From: an uncultured Acetatifactor sp.
GTDB taxonomy: Bacteria; Bacillota; Clostridia; Lachnospirales; Lachnospiraceae
Length of the DNA stretch: 64,000 bases
Direction: 5' to 3'
NCBI GenBank assembly: GCA_904501885.1
Contig: CAJGCP010000007.1
Coordinates: 17,074 to 81,073, forward strand
Part shown: positions 44,661-55,300 of the stretch, in pieces
Numbering within the stretch: position 1 is the first letter of the stretch
Layout of the letters: each line of letters begins with the position of its first letter
Notes under the pieces: model-generated
Told to the model about the DNA's origin: nothing
The model's input: only the letters and a program-made list of their open reading frames with translations
Databases searched by the model: none
Position numbers and translations under genes: made by a program

Positions 44661-45902
44661 ATGTTGAAAGAAAGAATAAGCAATGCATTAAAGGAGATGA
44701 AAAAGTTCTGCATTGACCATTACAAATGGGCGTTTCCCGTGATTGTGATTGTGGCAGTGGCGTTGACTGTGCTTTTTGCCCTGCGTGCCGGTGAGCGGAA
44801 GAATGTGCCCGGTTCCACGAACAATGTACGTGATGGTATTGTAGAGTCTATGGAGGAGATGCTGGAGACAGATCCCCTGGTGGAATCTTCCGTGGCGCAG
44901 GACCAGGAGAGTGTACCCCTTGCGGCAAATGACAATAGTGCACTGCATTCAGTCGTTGCTACTTATTATAATGCGGTAGCACATGGTGACAAGGAGACCT
45001 TGATTTCTGTCTACGATACTCTGTCTGATGTGGATTTGTACAGATATGAAGTTACCTCCGATTATTTGGACCATTATACTGCGTTAGATATCTATACCAA
45101 ACCCGGTATGACGGAGGATTCAGTTCTTGCCTATGTATATTATAAAGTGAAGTTCATGAATCGTGAGGATGAATTCCCCGGATATCAGACCCTCTATATA
45201 GGTAAGGATGAAAAGGGAAACTATCGTATTAAGAACGAAGAAGGATTTACTGAGGAAGAAGTAGAATACATTAAGAAGGTAACTGCTCAGGACGATGTCA
45301 TTGATTTCACCAACAGAGTGAATGTGGAATATAATGACCTGATGACGGAAAAACCTGAATTGCTGGACTACCTCAGTGAGTTGGGCAATGTGATTAATAA
45401 AGCCATCGGAGAGGCCTTGGTGGAGAATAATGTTGCGCCTACCCCTGAAGTAGTGGTCACAGAAGCTCCTGCTACCAGTGCACCTGCCACAAATGTGGAT
45501 GTGTATGCCGTGGCAACCACCACCGTAAATGTGCGTAAATCTGACAGTGAGAACGCAGATAAACTTGGTAAATTATCCGAAGGCCAAAAGATTCTAATCA
45601 AAGAAGAAATGGTGAACGGCTGGACCAAAGTGGATTACGAAGGAAAAGACGGATATGTGAAATCCGAGTTCCTGCGTAAAGAAGGTCAGGCAGTGACCAA
45701 TGAAAAAGTGCTGGGCAAGGTCGTGGCAGAAAGCAATGTGAATATCCGTGCAGAGGCAAGTGGTGACAGTAGAAGATTAGGTTCCCTGCCCGGCGGCGCT
45801 TCCTTAGACTGGATTGGCGATGAGGGAGAATGGTGTAAGGTCATCTACAGTGGTCAGATTGCTTACGTGAAAGCGGAATTTGTGAAAAAGATTGAAAATT
45901 AA
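44661..45902 (+). CDS. Membrane-anchored protein with two bacterial SH3 domains
   Basis: A 413-residue protein. An N-terminal membrane segment (FPVIVIVAVALTVLFAL, residues ~24-42) exposes the rest outside. A central NTF2-like/helical region follows (YYNAVAHGDKETLISVYDTL), then an Ala-Thr-Pro linker and two SH3b domains: TTVNVRKSDSENADKLGKL with DGYVKSEFL, and SNVNIRAEASGDSRRLGSL with IAYVKAEFV. SH3b domains bind peptidoglycan, so a cell-wall role is likely. No catalytic domain is visible. Confidence 0.85.
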   Translation: MLKERISNALKEMKKFCIDHYKWAFPVIVIVAVALTVLFALRAGERKNVPGSTNNVRDGIVESMEEMLETDPLVESSVAQDQESVPLAANDNSALHSVVATYYNAVAHGDKETLISVYDTLSDVDLYRYEVTSDYLDHYTALDIYTKPGMTEDSVLAYVYYKVKFMNREDEFPGYQTLYIGKDEKGNYRIKNEEGFTEEEVEYIKKVTAQDDVIDFTNRVNVEYNDLMTEKPELLDYLSELGNVINKAIGEALVENNVAPTPEVVVTEAPATSAPATNVDVYAVATTTVNVRKSDSENADKLGKLSEGQKILIKEEMVNGWTKVDYEGKDGYVKSEFLRKEGQAVTNEKVLGKVVAESNVNIRAEASGDSRRLGSLPGGASLDWIGDEGEWCKVIYSGQIAYVKAEFVKKIEN

Positions 45903-45947
45903 ATTTTTCAAATGAGCAGGAAACAGAATAAAATACCATAAAAAAGG

Positions 45948-45986
45948 AAAGCCTTTTACAGAAGAATACTGTAGGAGGCTTTTTTT
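45948..45986 (+). terminator. Terminator hairpin containing the ribosome binding site of the next gene
   Basis: A 14-bp stem, AAAGCCTTTTACAG (45,948-45,961) with CTGTAGGAGGCTTT (45,969-45,982), a 7 nt loop and seven Ts that end right at the ATG at 45,987. The Shine-Dalgarno AGGAGG (45,973-45,978) lies wholly in the right arm. A weak promoter (TTTCAA 45,906-45,911, 17 bp, TAAAAT 45,929-45,934) may lie just before it. Confidence 0.85.
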
Positions 45987-46418
45987 ATGACATCACAAGA
46001 AACAACCATATATAGAGAAATCCAAAGAAACACTAAAATGGCAATGAAGGCCATCGACGCCATCTCGAGCAAGGTCCGTCATAATGGACTGGCACATCAA
46101 ATTGCCAGACAGTCTGCAAAATATGCAGAATTATACAATCGGGCGACCAAGGAATTGACGTTGGCCCACGAGAAAAGTTATTATTCCAGTGCCATTTCTG
46201 AACTGATGCTAAGGATGGCTGTAAATTGCAATACTATGATGAATCGTTCTACCTCACATATTGCTGAACTGATGATCAAAGGAAGCAATATGGGGATTCT
46301 GGAAATGGAAAAGATTATCCGCCACAATCAAGAGGCCGGAAAAGAGGCCGTGGATCTGGCGAGACAGTTGATTGAATTTGAAAATAATAATGTAAAGAGA
46401 TTGAAGGAATATTTATAA
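45987..46418 (+). CDS. Small all-helical protein of unknown function
   Basis: A 143-residue protein predicted entirely helical (three or four amphipathic helices), without signal peptide, cysteine motif or membrane segment. Segments such as AMKAIDAISSKVRHNGLAHQ and EAVDLARQLIEFENNNVKRL suggest a helical bundle. I do not recognise a family. Its only plausible ribosome binding site is buried in a terminator hairpin that ends at its start codon, so expression should depend on readthrough plus opening of that hairpin. Confidence 0.75.
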   Translation: MTSQETTIYREIQRNTKMAMKAIDAISSKVRHNGLAHQIARQSAKYAELYNRATKELTLAHEKSYYSSAISELMLRMAVNCNTMMNRSTSHIAELMIKGSNMGILEMEKIIRHNQEAGKEAVDLARQLIEFENNNVKRLKEYL

Positions 46419-46463
46419 TACCATGGTGACAGAAAAACTTTTGCAAATTAACGAGATAAAGTG

Positions 46464-46492
46464 TTGAATTTTTTTTACAATCGTTTTATAAT
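46464..46492 (+). promoter_or_regulatory. SigA promoter of gdhA
   Basis: TTGAAT (46,464-46,469), 17 bp, TATAAT (46,487-46,492). Confidence 0.85.
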
Positions 46493-46537
46493 ACATTATA
46501 ATTGAATTCAAAGAAGAAGTAGAAGGAGGAAATTATA

Positions 46538-47872
46538 ATGTCTTATGTAGATGAGGTATTACAATCCGTAATAGAGAAGAACCCCGCACAGCCAGAATTC
46601 CATCAGGCCGTAAAGGAAGTTTTGGAATCCCTTCGCGTGGTGATCGAGGCGAACGAAGAGCAGTATCGGAAAGACGCGCTGCTGGAGAGATTGATCACAC
46701 CGGAGAGACAGCTTTTGTTCCGCGTGCCTTGGGTGGACGATAAAGGACAGGTGCAGGTGAACAATGGATATCGTGTGCAGTACAATTCTGCCATTGGTCC
46801 CTACAAGGGAGGCATCCGTCTACATCCCAGCGTAAATTTGGGAATCATCAAGTTCCTGGGATTCGAACAGACCTTTAAAAATTCCCTCACCGGTTTGCCC
46901 ATCGGCGGCGGTAAGGGCGGTTCAGATTTCGACCCTAAAGGAAAATCAGATAGAGAAGTGATGGCATTTTGCCAGAGCTTTATCAATGAACTATATAAAT
47001 ACATTGGTGCAGATACCGATGTGCCGGCAGGAGATATCGGAACCGGCGCCAGAGAAATCGGTTTCATGTATGGACAGTACAAGAGACTTACCGGCCTCTA
47101 TGAAGGTGTATTCACCGGTAAGGGATTGTCCTATGGCGGTTCCTTGGCCAGAAAAGAGGCCACAGGATATGGTTTGCTCTATCTGACTGCAGAGATGCTA
47201 AAGTGCAACGGTCAGTCCATTGAAGGAAAAACTGTGGCAGTGTCCGGTGCCGGCAATGTGGCAATCTATGCCATCCAGAAGGCGCAGCAGCTGGGAGCTA
47301 AGCCTGTGACATGTTCTGATTCTACCGGTTGGATCTATGACCCGGAAGGCATCGATGTGGCTTTACTGAAGGAAGTCAAAGAGGTGAAGCGTGCCAGACT
47401 GACAGAATATGCAGCAGCAAGACCCTCCGCAGTATACCATGAGGGAAAAGGTGTATGGACTGCCAAGGTGGATATTGCACTTCCCTGTGCGACACAGAAC
47501 GAACTTCTTTTGGAGGATGCCAAGGCTTTGGTGGCTAATGGCGTTATGGCAGTGGCAGAGGGTGCAAATATGCCCACCAGTATGGAAGCAACGGAATACT
47601 TCCAGAACAATGGCGTGTTGTTCTGCCCCGGCAAGGCAGCCAATGCAGGTGGCGTGGCTACTTCCGCTTTGGAAATGAGCCAGAACAGCGAGAGACTCAG
47701 TTGGACTTTTGATGAGGTGGATGCAAAACTCAAAACAATCATGACAAATATTTTCCATAATCTCGACGATGCGGCTAAGAAGTATGGTATGGAAGGCAAC
47801 TACGTGGCCGGTGCCAATATTGCAGGCTTCCTGAAAGTGGCAGAAGCTATGACCGCTCAGGGTATTGTGTAA
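46538..47872 (+). CDS. gdhA: NADP-specific glutamate dehydrogenase
   Basis: A 444-residue hexameric-type glutamate dehydrogenase that assimilates ammonium into 2-oxoglutarate. Active-site landmarks are YKGGIRLHPSVNLGIIKFL, the catalytic-Lys loop LPIGGGKGGSDFDPKGKSD, DVPAGDIGTGAREIG and the nucleotide motif VAVSGAGNVAIYA followed by Ser instead of an acidic residue, which suits NADP. Strong promoter and AGGAGG ribosome site suggest high expression. Confidence 0.97.
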   Translation: MSYVDEVLQSVIEKNPAQPEFHQAVKEVLESLRVVIEANEEQYRKDALLERLITPERQLLFRVPWVDDKGQVQVNNGYRVQYNSAIGPYKGGIRLHPSVNLGIIKFLGFEQTFKNSLTGLPIGGGKGGSDFDPKGKSDREVMAFCQSFINELYKYIGADTDVPAGDIGTGAREIGFMYGQYKRLTGLYEGVFTGKGLSYGGSLARKEATGYGLLYLTAEMLKCNGQSIEGKTVAVSGAGNVAIYAIQKAQQLGAKPVTCSDSTGWIYDPEGIDVALLKEVKEVKRARLTEYAAARPSAVYHEGKGVWTAKVDIALPCATQNELLLEDAKALVANGVMAVAEGANMPTSMEATEYFQNNGVLFCPGKAANAGGVATSALEMSQNSERLSWTFDEVDAKLKTIMTNIFHNLDDAAKKYGMEGNYVAGANIAGFLKVAEAMTAQGIV

Positions 47873-47908
47873 GAGAATGACATTTTTCTTGAATCAAATA
47901 TTAAATAA

Positions 47909-48038
47909 TGATAGAATCAAAACACGCGGTATCATGCTGCGTGTTTTCTTTATTCTAACTTCTATTATTTTCATCTGTTAAGAATCTTTAACAGGAAAAT
48001 CCGTAAACAAAAATTGAATGAAGGGAGGGATGCCTATG
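47909..48038 (+). repeat. Structured leader element, copy A (before the ORF6N gene)
   Basis: It shares with copy B (57,536-57,649) a 5' block beginning TGATAG, a hairpin near ACACG, a second hairpin (here CTGTTAA/TTAACAG, 47,975-47,994) followed by GAAAATCC, and a 3' end AAGGGAGGGATGCCTATG. The second stem differs in sequence between copies but keeps pairing. The final ATG pair opens a very short frame after a strong ribosome site. Confidence 0.7.
47919..47950 (+). terminator. Terminator-like hairpin after gdhA
   Basis: AAAACACGC pairs with GCGTGTTTT around an 11 nt loop. It is also the first hairpin of leader element copy A, so it may belong to that element instead. Confidence 0.65.
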
Positions 48039-48085
48039 TCTGTTTGTACTCTAGTGTGGTGACAATTGAAGGAAGGAGACAAACT

Positions 48086-49108
48086 ATGGACAAAAATATT
48101 GAGACAGTTATTGTAACTGAAGAATTATTGAATGATAAGATATATATTATTCGTGGTCAAAAGGTTATGCTCGATTTTGAGCTTGCTGAAATATACGGTT
48201 ATACAACAAATCGTTTTAATGAACAGGTTAAAAATAATATTGAGAAATTTGACGAGGACTTCATGTTCGAGTTGACGAAGGAGGAATTCGAGTTCTTGAT
48301 GTCGAAAAAATCGACATCAAGTTGGGGCGGAAGACGGAAACTTCCAAAAGTGTTTACAGAACAAGGAATATACATGTTGATGACAGTGCTTCGAGGAGAA
48401 CTTGCAATTCGGCAAAGCAAAGCTTTGATACGTACATTTAAGAAGATAAAGGATTATATCATTGACAATAGAGATTTAATCGGGTACAGAGATCATATTC
48501 AGCTAGCCATACAGACCATAGGGAATGCAAATGATATCAATAAGTTAAAAAATGATATCGTTTTTATTGAAAAACAAATGAGTGATGTAATGGATCAACT
48601 TGATGAGGTTGTTAAGAGGTCGGACTTGGCGGATTTCATGAATAACTTCGTAAATGAAGGAGATAATGGGTGGTTGGTGTATAACACAAAGTACTGTACT
48701 GCTGATTTAGCATACTCGGAGATATACAAACAGGCAAGGAATACAATATATGTAATAGATAATTATATTGGTTTACGTACTTTAGTGTTATTAAAAAATG
48801 CCCCCATAGGTGTCGATATAACTCTTTTTAGCGACAACGTGGGCGGAAGATTACATAGTATTGAATATAGGGACTTTTGCACCGAATACCCGACAATCAA
48901 TATCACATTAAAGCAAGCAGGTGGAATCTATCATGATAGGTTCATTGTCCTCGATTATGGAACTGATAATGAAAAAATATATTTATGTGGTGCATCATCT
49001 AAAGATGCCGGCGCAAGAATAACGAGTATCGTAGAAGACTTCGGCATAGAAAAGTATAAACCGTTGATAGATACTTTGCTTCTGAATCCTGATTTGTCGT
49101 TACGGTAG
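48086..49108 (+). CDS. ORF6N-domain (KilA-N-like) protein
   Basis: A 340-residue protein. The N-terminal ORF6N DNA-binding domain reads IYIIRGQKVMLDFELAEIYG, NRFNEQVKNNIEKF, then VFTEQGIYMLMTVLRG; this domain is typical of phage and mobile-element regulators. A coiled helical middle leads to a C-terminal domain of the type found in nuclease-like or PLD-like sensors (IYHDRFIVLDYG, a possible HxK-like remnant with H-D-R). AAGGAG sets the start at 48,086. Flanked by copies of a repeated leader element. Probably accessory DNA. Confidence 0.82.
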   Translation: MDKNIETVIVTEELLNDKIYIIRGQKVMLDFELAEIYGYTTNRFNEQVKNNIEKFDEDFMFELTKEEFEFLMSKKSTSSWGGRRKLPKVFTEQGIYMLMTVLRGELAIRQSKALIRTFKKIKDYIIDNRDLIGYRDHIQLAIQTIGNANDINKLKNDIVFIEKQMSDVMDQLDEVVKRSDLADFMNNFVNEGDNGWLVYNTKYCTADLAYSEIYKQARNTIYVIDNYIGLRTLVLLKNAPIGVDITLFSDNVGGRLHSIEYRDFCTEYPTINITLKQAGGIYHDRFIVLDYGTDNEKIYLCGASSKDAGARITSIVEDFGIEKYKPLIDTLLLNPDLSLR

Positions 49109-49147
49109 TATTAGTTTCGCGTGCTCTTGTTTAAATCTTTATATCTA

Positions 49148-49178
49148 TATTTTCTAAGCAGGCAATCGTCTGACAAAG
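49148..49178 (+). repeat. Partial copy C of the leader element, after the ORF6N gene
   Basis: TATTTTCTAA is identical to part of copy B, and GCAATCGTCTGACAA matches the copy B stem region at 12 of 15 bases. The 3' ATGCCTATG end is absent. Confidence 0.4.
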
Positions 49179-49254
49179 CATCAAAACAAAAAAAGTATGA
49201 GTAATAATCAATTTGTGCAATATGCCGAAAAAGAAAACATAAATAATCTTATTA

Positions 49255-49284
49255 TTGACATTTGACCCAACAGAATTGTATGAT
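49255..49284 (+). promoter_or_regulatory. SigA promoter of the giant secreted protein gene
   Basis: TTGACA (49,255-49,260), 18 bp, TATGAT (49,279-49,284), about 78 nt before the start. Confidence 0.75.
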
Positions 49285-49361
49285 ATAAAAGGATATTAGT
49301 GATAGTTTGGATTTTTGTACCCAAAATCACAGAAAAACAATATAAAAAAGGAGGCAAAAAA

Positions 49362-52300
49362 ATGTTTTTCAGCAAGAAGAAGCCCGGCTTGGCTCTTCTG
49401 TTGGCATTGAGCATTGTGCTGACCGGAATACCGTTCCCCGGCAGTGTAAATGTGGTAAATGCGACAGAGAATGAAGCTGTGGCACCAGCAGAATCCACGC
49501 CTGTGGTTGATAACATCGTTATCAATCAGACTTTTGATGGATTCGAAGATGGCACAATGGCTTATAAAGCAACTGGTGACAACTATACCCCTAACTGGAA
49601 TTTGAGTTATCACCATGATAGAGCTACAGTTGTGCCGAAAGATTCCGGAAGCGATAAATGGCTTGAATTTGTCCCGGCGACAAATTTAACATTTGACGCC
49701 AACGGTGTATTAAGAGACTATAATTTGCCCTTGCGTATTGAAATTGCAGCAGATAAGCAATACGCATTAGGAAGCGCAGTGACAGAAGATCCCTATGTTG
49801 TAGTGGAGATGGACCTGGCAATTATGGGGCAGGATGCACTTGGTGATGGTGTCACCATTGGTATTAAAGGTACCGGCGACTATGCTCTTACCAATTTTAT
49901 GTTGTATAGCGACCATATTGGTAGAGGTGTTGACTCCTCTACTTATACCAGTGCAAATGCAAATAATGCATATACACAGGGAACAGTTGGCCACTTGAAA
50001 TGGATAATTAACAGAGAAACCAAAAAAATCCATTATTTCTGGAATGGGGTATTGGTTGAACAGAATGTTAATCCTTTGTTTGGTGGCGCAGAGCAGACTC
50101 CCGCACTGATGTACCTACTTTTGTCTGTGCCTAAGCAGACATTGGCAGAGGGTGTTGAGAGTATTGACACCAAGTTCTGTGTGGACAATATTAAGGTATA
50201 TGGCACTAATATCGATCAGATGCCTACTCCCGAGCCCACTCCAGAGCCTACGCCTGAACCCACACCTGAACCTACCTATAATCCGGTGGCTGCATTCATC
50301 ACCTTTGATGAATTTAAACTTGGCCATGCTAACGCAAGACAATTGTCAGGAGATAATTGGACTGGTGGCTTGGACTGTGGCAACTGGATTGCACATGGTG
50401 TTGTTGTATCCAAGAAGGATACTATGGACTCTACTGCTGCAGAGACGGATTATTGTTACGAATTTAAACCTGATCCTACACAGAGTTTGAACTTTAGATT
50501 TACTTTGTCTGATGATCGCGCGTATTCTATGGGCGAAGCAGTAGATAAAGAGAAATATGCTGTGGTGGAAATGGATCTGCTTGTTAAGGGAACAGAAACA
50601 AAGACCTTAGGCTATGGTGTATTCTTCGGCCCCGGAAGCAATTTATCTACCACTCAGTTGAGATTGTTTGATGACAATATCGCACGTATCCATACCGGAA
50701 GTTCCGGCGGTTACAACAAAGGAGTGCCATATGAAGCGAACAAAGTAGTTCACTTCAAGTGGGTGCTTGACAGAGAAGCAAAGACATACAGCTATTTCCT
50801 GGATGGAAAATTGGTAGAGACCGGTATTGGTGACTTGTACAAGAGTGCAACTGTATTTAAGCAGGTACATTTTCGTATCTATGCTGAACCCGGTGCAGAT
50901 GGTACTACTGGCGTTGATTCTAGACTGTATGTAGATAACATTAAGATTTATGGTACAGACGATAATCAGATGCCCACACCGTCCCCTACCCCCGAACCCA
51001 CACCTGAGCCTACAGCAACTCCCGAGCCTACCGCAGAGCCTACGGCCACTCCTAATGCCATGACATTCGAAAATGGTCAGCATGACCAGCTTGCGGATGG
51101 CCTTACCGGAAACGGAGCATCTTGGTCTTCAAGATATGCCAGCGAGAAGAATATGCTGAAGATTGTGTCTAAGCAGGAAGTTGGATTTGAAGGTGCAGCC
51201 GCAGACGATTACTGTATTGCGATTAATACAAAAGACGCGACTGCAGGTCAGCAAGGTGAGTTTACCTTTGTATTAGATGACAAAACCACTTATGCATTTG
51301 ACACATCAGCTGCCAGTGCAACAAAGAATCTGGTTGTAGAGTTTGATTTGGCAATTTCTGGTGAGGATAAGACCACTGGATATGGTTTCTTCATTGGTGA
51401 TACTACAGGCAATTTTGGACGTCCTACGGTATTTAAGATTATTGGCAATCAAATAGGCTCGATGGGAAGTAACCATTTTAATGGCAGTATCTTGGGTGCT
51501 CAGGATTTGAAAAAAGGTAAATTTGTACACTTCAAGTACGTGGTGCCCAATAACCTTGCGGCAAATACTGCCGGATGGTCTCTTGATGGAAATATGATAT
51601 CAAGAACACTAATTTCAAGAGCTTATGTACCGACGAACCCTTCGGCTATTTATGCATTGCGTTTTGTATCCCTTGCGGAAGAGACCCCTATGGATGCAAC
51701 GCTCTACATTGATAACATTCAGATCTATCAGGAAGATGTTCCGCCTGCGTCCATGATGGTGGATGAGGACATGAATGACATTCCTTCCAGCATGTTGCTG
51801 AAGAATAGATTGTATGATTTCAGCTATAGATCTACTGTATGGAGTCTTGCAAGTGGTACGGAAGAAGTAATTAAGTATGTTGCAAAGAACACCATTGATT
51901 TAGAGGCTGATGCAAACGATTATTGTTTGGAAATGCCCAACAATTTCGAAGCGGCAAAAGCAGTGTACTTAGACTTTGCATCTGTAACTATGGGCGGTGA
52001 TAGTTCCGGATATATGGTTATAGAGATGGATATGGCAATAAGTGAAAGTGTCAGTCCTAAGTTTTCAATAGGAATAAATACAGCTTCTAAGTATCGTTCC
52101 TTTGATCGTGTGTACCTGCAAGGAACAAATTTGACATTCCAGAATGCTTGGACAACTCATAAAGCTCTTGAGACCAATAAGTTCTATAAGACCAAGATGG
52201 TAATTGATAGAGCGAATGAGACCTTCTGTTACATTGTTGACGATGAGGTAATCTTGCGCGATGGTGGAAGATGGTTGGATCCCGGCGATGCGATTTCCGA

Positions 52301-55300
52301 TATTCGTTTTGATTTCGCAGCAGGAGATGTTAACAGTACGGGTAAGATATATATTGATAATATCAAGGTGTATATTACAGAAGATGATATTGTACCTACA
52401 CCTGCACCTACCCCGGATCCCACTCCCGAACCTACTCCGGACCCCACAGCAACTCCCGAGCCCACAGCGACTCCTGAGCCTACGGCGACTCCTGAGCCCA
52501 CACCGGAACCTACAGCGACTCCTGAGCCTACTGCGGAGCCTACAGCGACCCCCGAGCCCACAGCGACTCCCGAGCCTACAGAGGTACCTAAGGTGTTCAT
52601 CAACACCGATTTTGGAGAATTTGCAGACAAGGTGGCTCCTTATGATAGACTCTCTAACTTAGTGGGATCTTATTGGAAGGGTAGCCTTGGCTTAAGTTAC
52701 TGCCATGAAAAAGGTATTGTGGTAGCAAAGAATGAGACATTTGATGAAAACGCAGATGCAGATGATTACTGTCTGCAGTTTACACCTACCACTAACTTGG
52801 ATACTTATAATTATGACATGAAATTTAATATGAACATTTCTGATGCTGGTATTATTCCTGCTATTGGAGTAGAAGTAGAGGAAGACAGATATGTAGTAGT
52901 AGAAATGGATGTGGCTGTTAAGGGTGAAGATAACAAGACAAATGGTTATAATCTCTGGGTAAATTCACACGATAATATCGGTATTTTAAAACTGCGTCTG
53001 TACGATGATTCCATCGTAAGACAGAATAATACCAGTGGTGATGCTACATTTGTTGAATCCAGCCGCAGAGAAGTAACCAAGGGTGAAGTACAGCGTTTGA
53101 AGATTGTAGTAGATAGAGAAACAAAAACAGTAAGTTACTTCTTGAACGGAAAAATTGTAGAGCAGGATATCAAGCTCTTGTTTGGTAGTTGTAAACAGGT
53201 GATTGGTGTTCGTTTCGAGATTTTTAAGGAAACCATCGAAGAAGGCGATACATTGGATTCAAAATTGTACGTAGATAATGTGAAGATGTATTTGTCCGAT
53301 GATAGTCAAAAGCCGACACCTGAGCCTACACCCGAACCTACGCCGGAACCTACCGCTACTCCTAATCCTATGACTTTTGATAGCTATGTGGTTGGTCAAA
53401 AGGTGGCAGGTACAGCGGGTAATGGTGCATCATGGAGCGGAAACGCTGATGCAGCAAAGACAGGTGTTGTTGTGTCAAAGTTGGAAGCTGGTTTTGCTAA
53501 TGCGGCAGCGGACGATTATTGCTTAGCTATCAATGCGGCAGATGTAACAACGAGAAAAGATGGATTTTTACAATTCTTGTTGGATGACCGCGAGACATTC
53601 GCATTTGATAAAACTGCGGAAGTGGCCACCAAGAATATTATCGTTGAAATGGACGTGGCAATCGTAGGTGATGCCGAGACAAATGCGGAACGATTTGGTT
53701 TCTACATAGGTAATACAGACACATACTTTACACGAACCACTGTATTTTCAATGATGAATGGTAAGATTGGTTCAAACTGGTCTAACTCATGGAGAAGTGG
53801 TCAGAAACAAACAGCAACATTAGAAAAAGGGAAATTCGTACACTTGAAATATGTGTTGCCTAATAATTTGGCAAATAATCAGGCTACTTGGTCATTGGAT
53901 GGTGAGGTGATAACTACTCAAGCAACCACACAAGCAATTATTTATAATAATCCTGCTTCAGTGTACGGTATTCGTTTCTATGTAGTTCACCAAGGTGGTC
54001 AAGTTGAAGGTGCTGACGTCTACGCAACAGACGCAGAAGGTATCTTCTATATAGATAATATTCAGATTTATCAGGAGGATGCTCCCGCACCCACCGCGAC
54101 TCCTGAGCCCACCGCGACTCCTGAGCCCACAGCGACTCCTGAGCCCACAGCGACTCCTGAGCCTACAGCGACTCCGGAGCCTACACCTTCTCCTACACCG
54201 AACTATAACCCTTCTACCTTTGAGGGATATGCATTGAATCAAAATGTGGCTGGTACGGCAGGCAAAGGGTATGAATGGGTAAGCACGAAATCCACCAATG
54301 GTGTCGTTGTATCCAAGAGTGTTGTGGATGCAGAAAAGTATACCGTGGATGATTATTGTTTATCCTTGGTGAATAATACATCAAATCAGTTGATGTTGAA
54401 GCTTGATGAACCTATTCCTTTTGGTGAGGATGCTTCCGGCTTTGCTGTTGTTGAGATGAATATTGCGGTTTCTGGTAATTGTAACAGTCAGGTTGAATTC
54501 AGTATAAATGAGAATGTGGCGTTTAGTTCGCCTCAATCTCAAGAAAGATTTTATATTAACTATGATGCTACAGCTGGTGGAAATAAACTTACTTCCAAGT
54601 ATCATGGCGTAAGTAAGATTATAGAAGAAAACACATTCTATAATTTTAAATTCTATATTGACAGAGACGCTTATGGGTCTGGTACCCAATATGGCAAGCA
54701 TTGTTTAGTGATCGATGATAAGATTATCGTTCGTGACAAAAATAATTGGTTGGGTGCAAATGTTCAGAACATCTTGTTCTCGTTTGCAGGTACAAGTGAA
54801 ACCACAGGTGTTGTGTATATTGATGATGTGAGGATATACACAGTTGAGGAGGCACCTGAACCTGTAGCAACGGCAAAACCCACGCCTGCGCCTACACCTA
54901 GCCCTACTCCTGCACCCACTTACAATCCTTTGAATTTTGAGGGATATACACCTGGCCAGTGTGTAAATGGAACCTCCGGAAATGGTTCTACATGGTCAAA
55001 AATTAGTAATGGACAATTGACCGGAAAAGTCGTATCCAAGGTAGAAGAAGGCTTTGCGGGTGCAACTGTTGGTGATTACTGTATGAAGATTGACGGTAAG
55101 GAATTGGCAGGTGCAGAAGGTGGCTACGACTTGGCGCTTGGTGTAGATTATGCGATTGATTACGAGTTGGCGGCGCCCACGCAGAATATTATTGTTGAGA
55201 TGGATATTGCTGTTGCTGGTAATGATGTGAAATCTAAGTTTTATCACATGTATGTAGGTAATGGCGGAATTACTCGAGTTGGTCAGTTTGTCATTAAAGA

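Noticed and set aside
52229..52630. Minus-strand frame rich in Gly-Ser-Val repeats
   Set aside because: It is the shadow of the Pro-Thr linker of the giant protein and has no ribosome site.
54085..54200. Short regular repeats that could suggest a CRISPR array
   Set aside because: They are contiguous coding repeats for TPEPTA without unique spacers.
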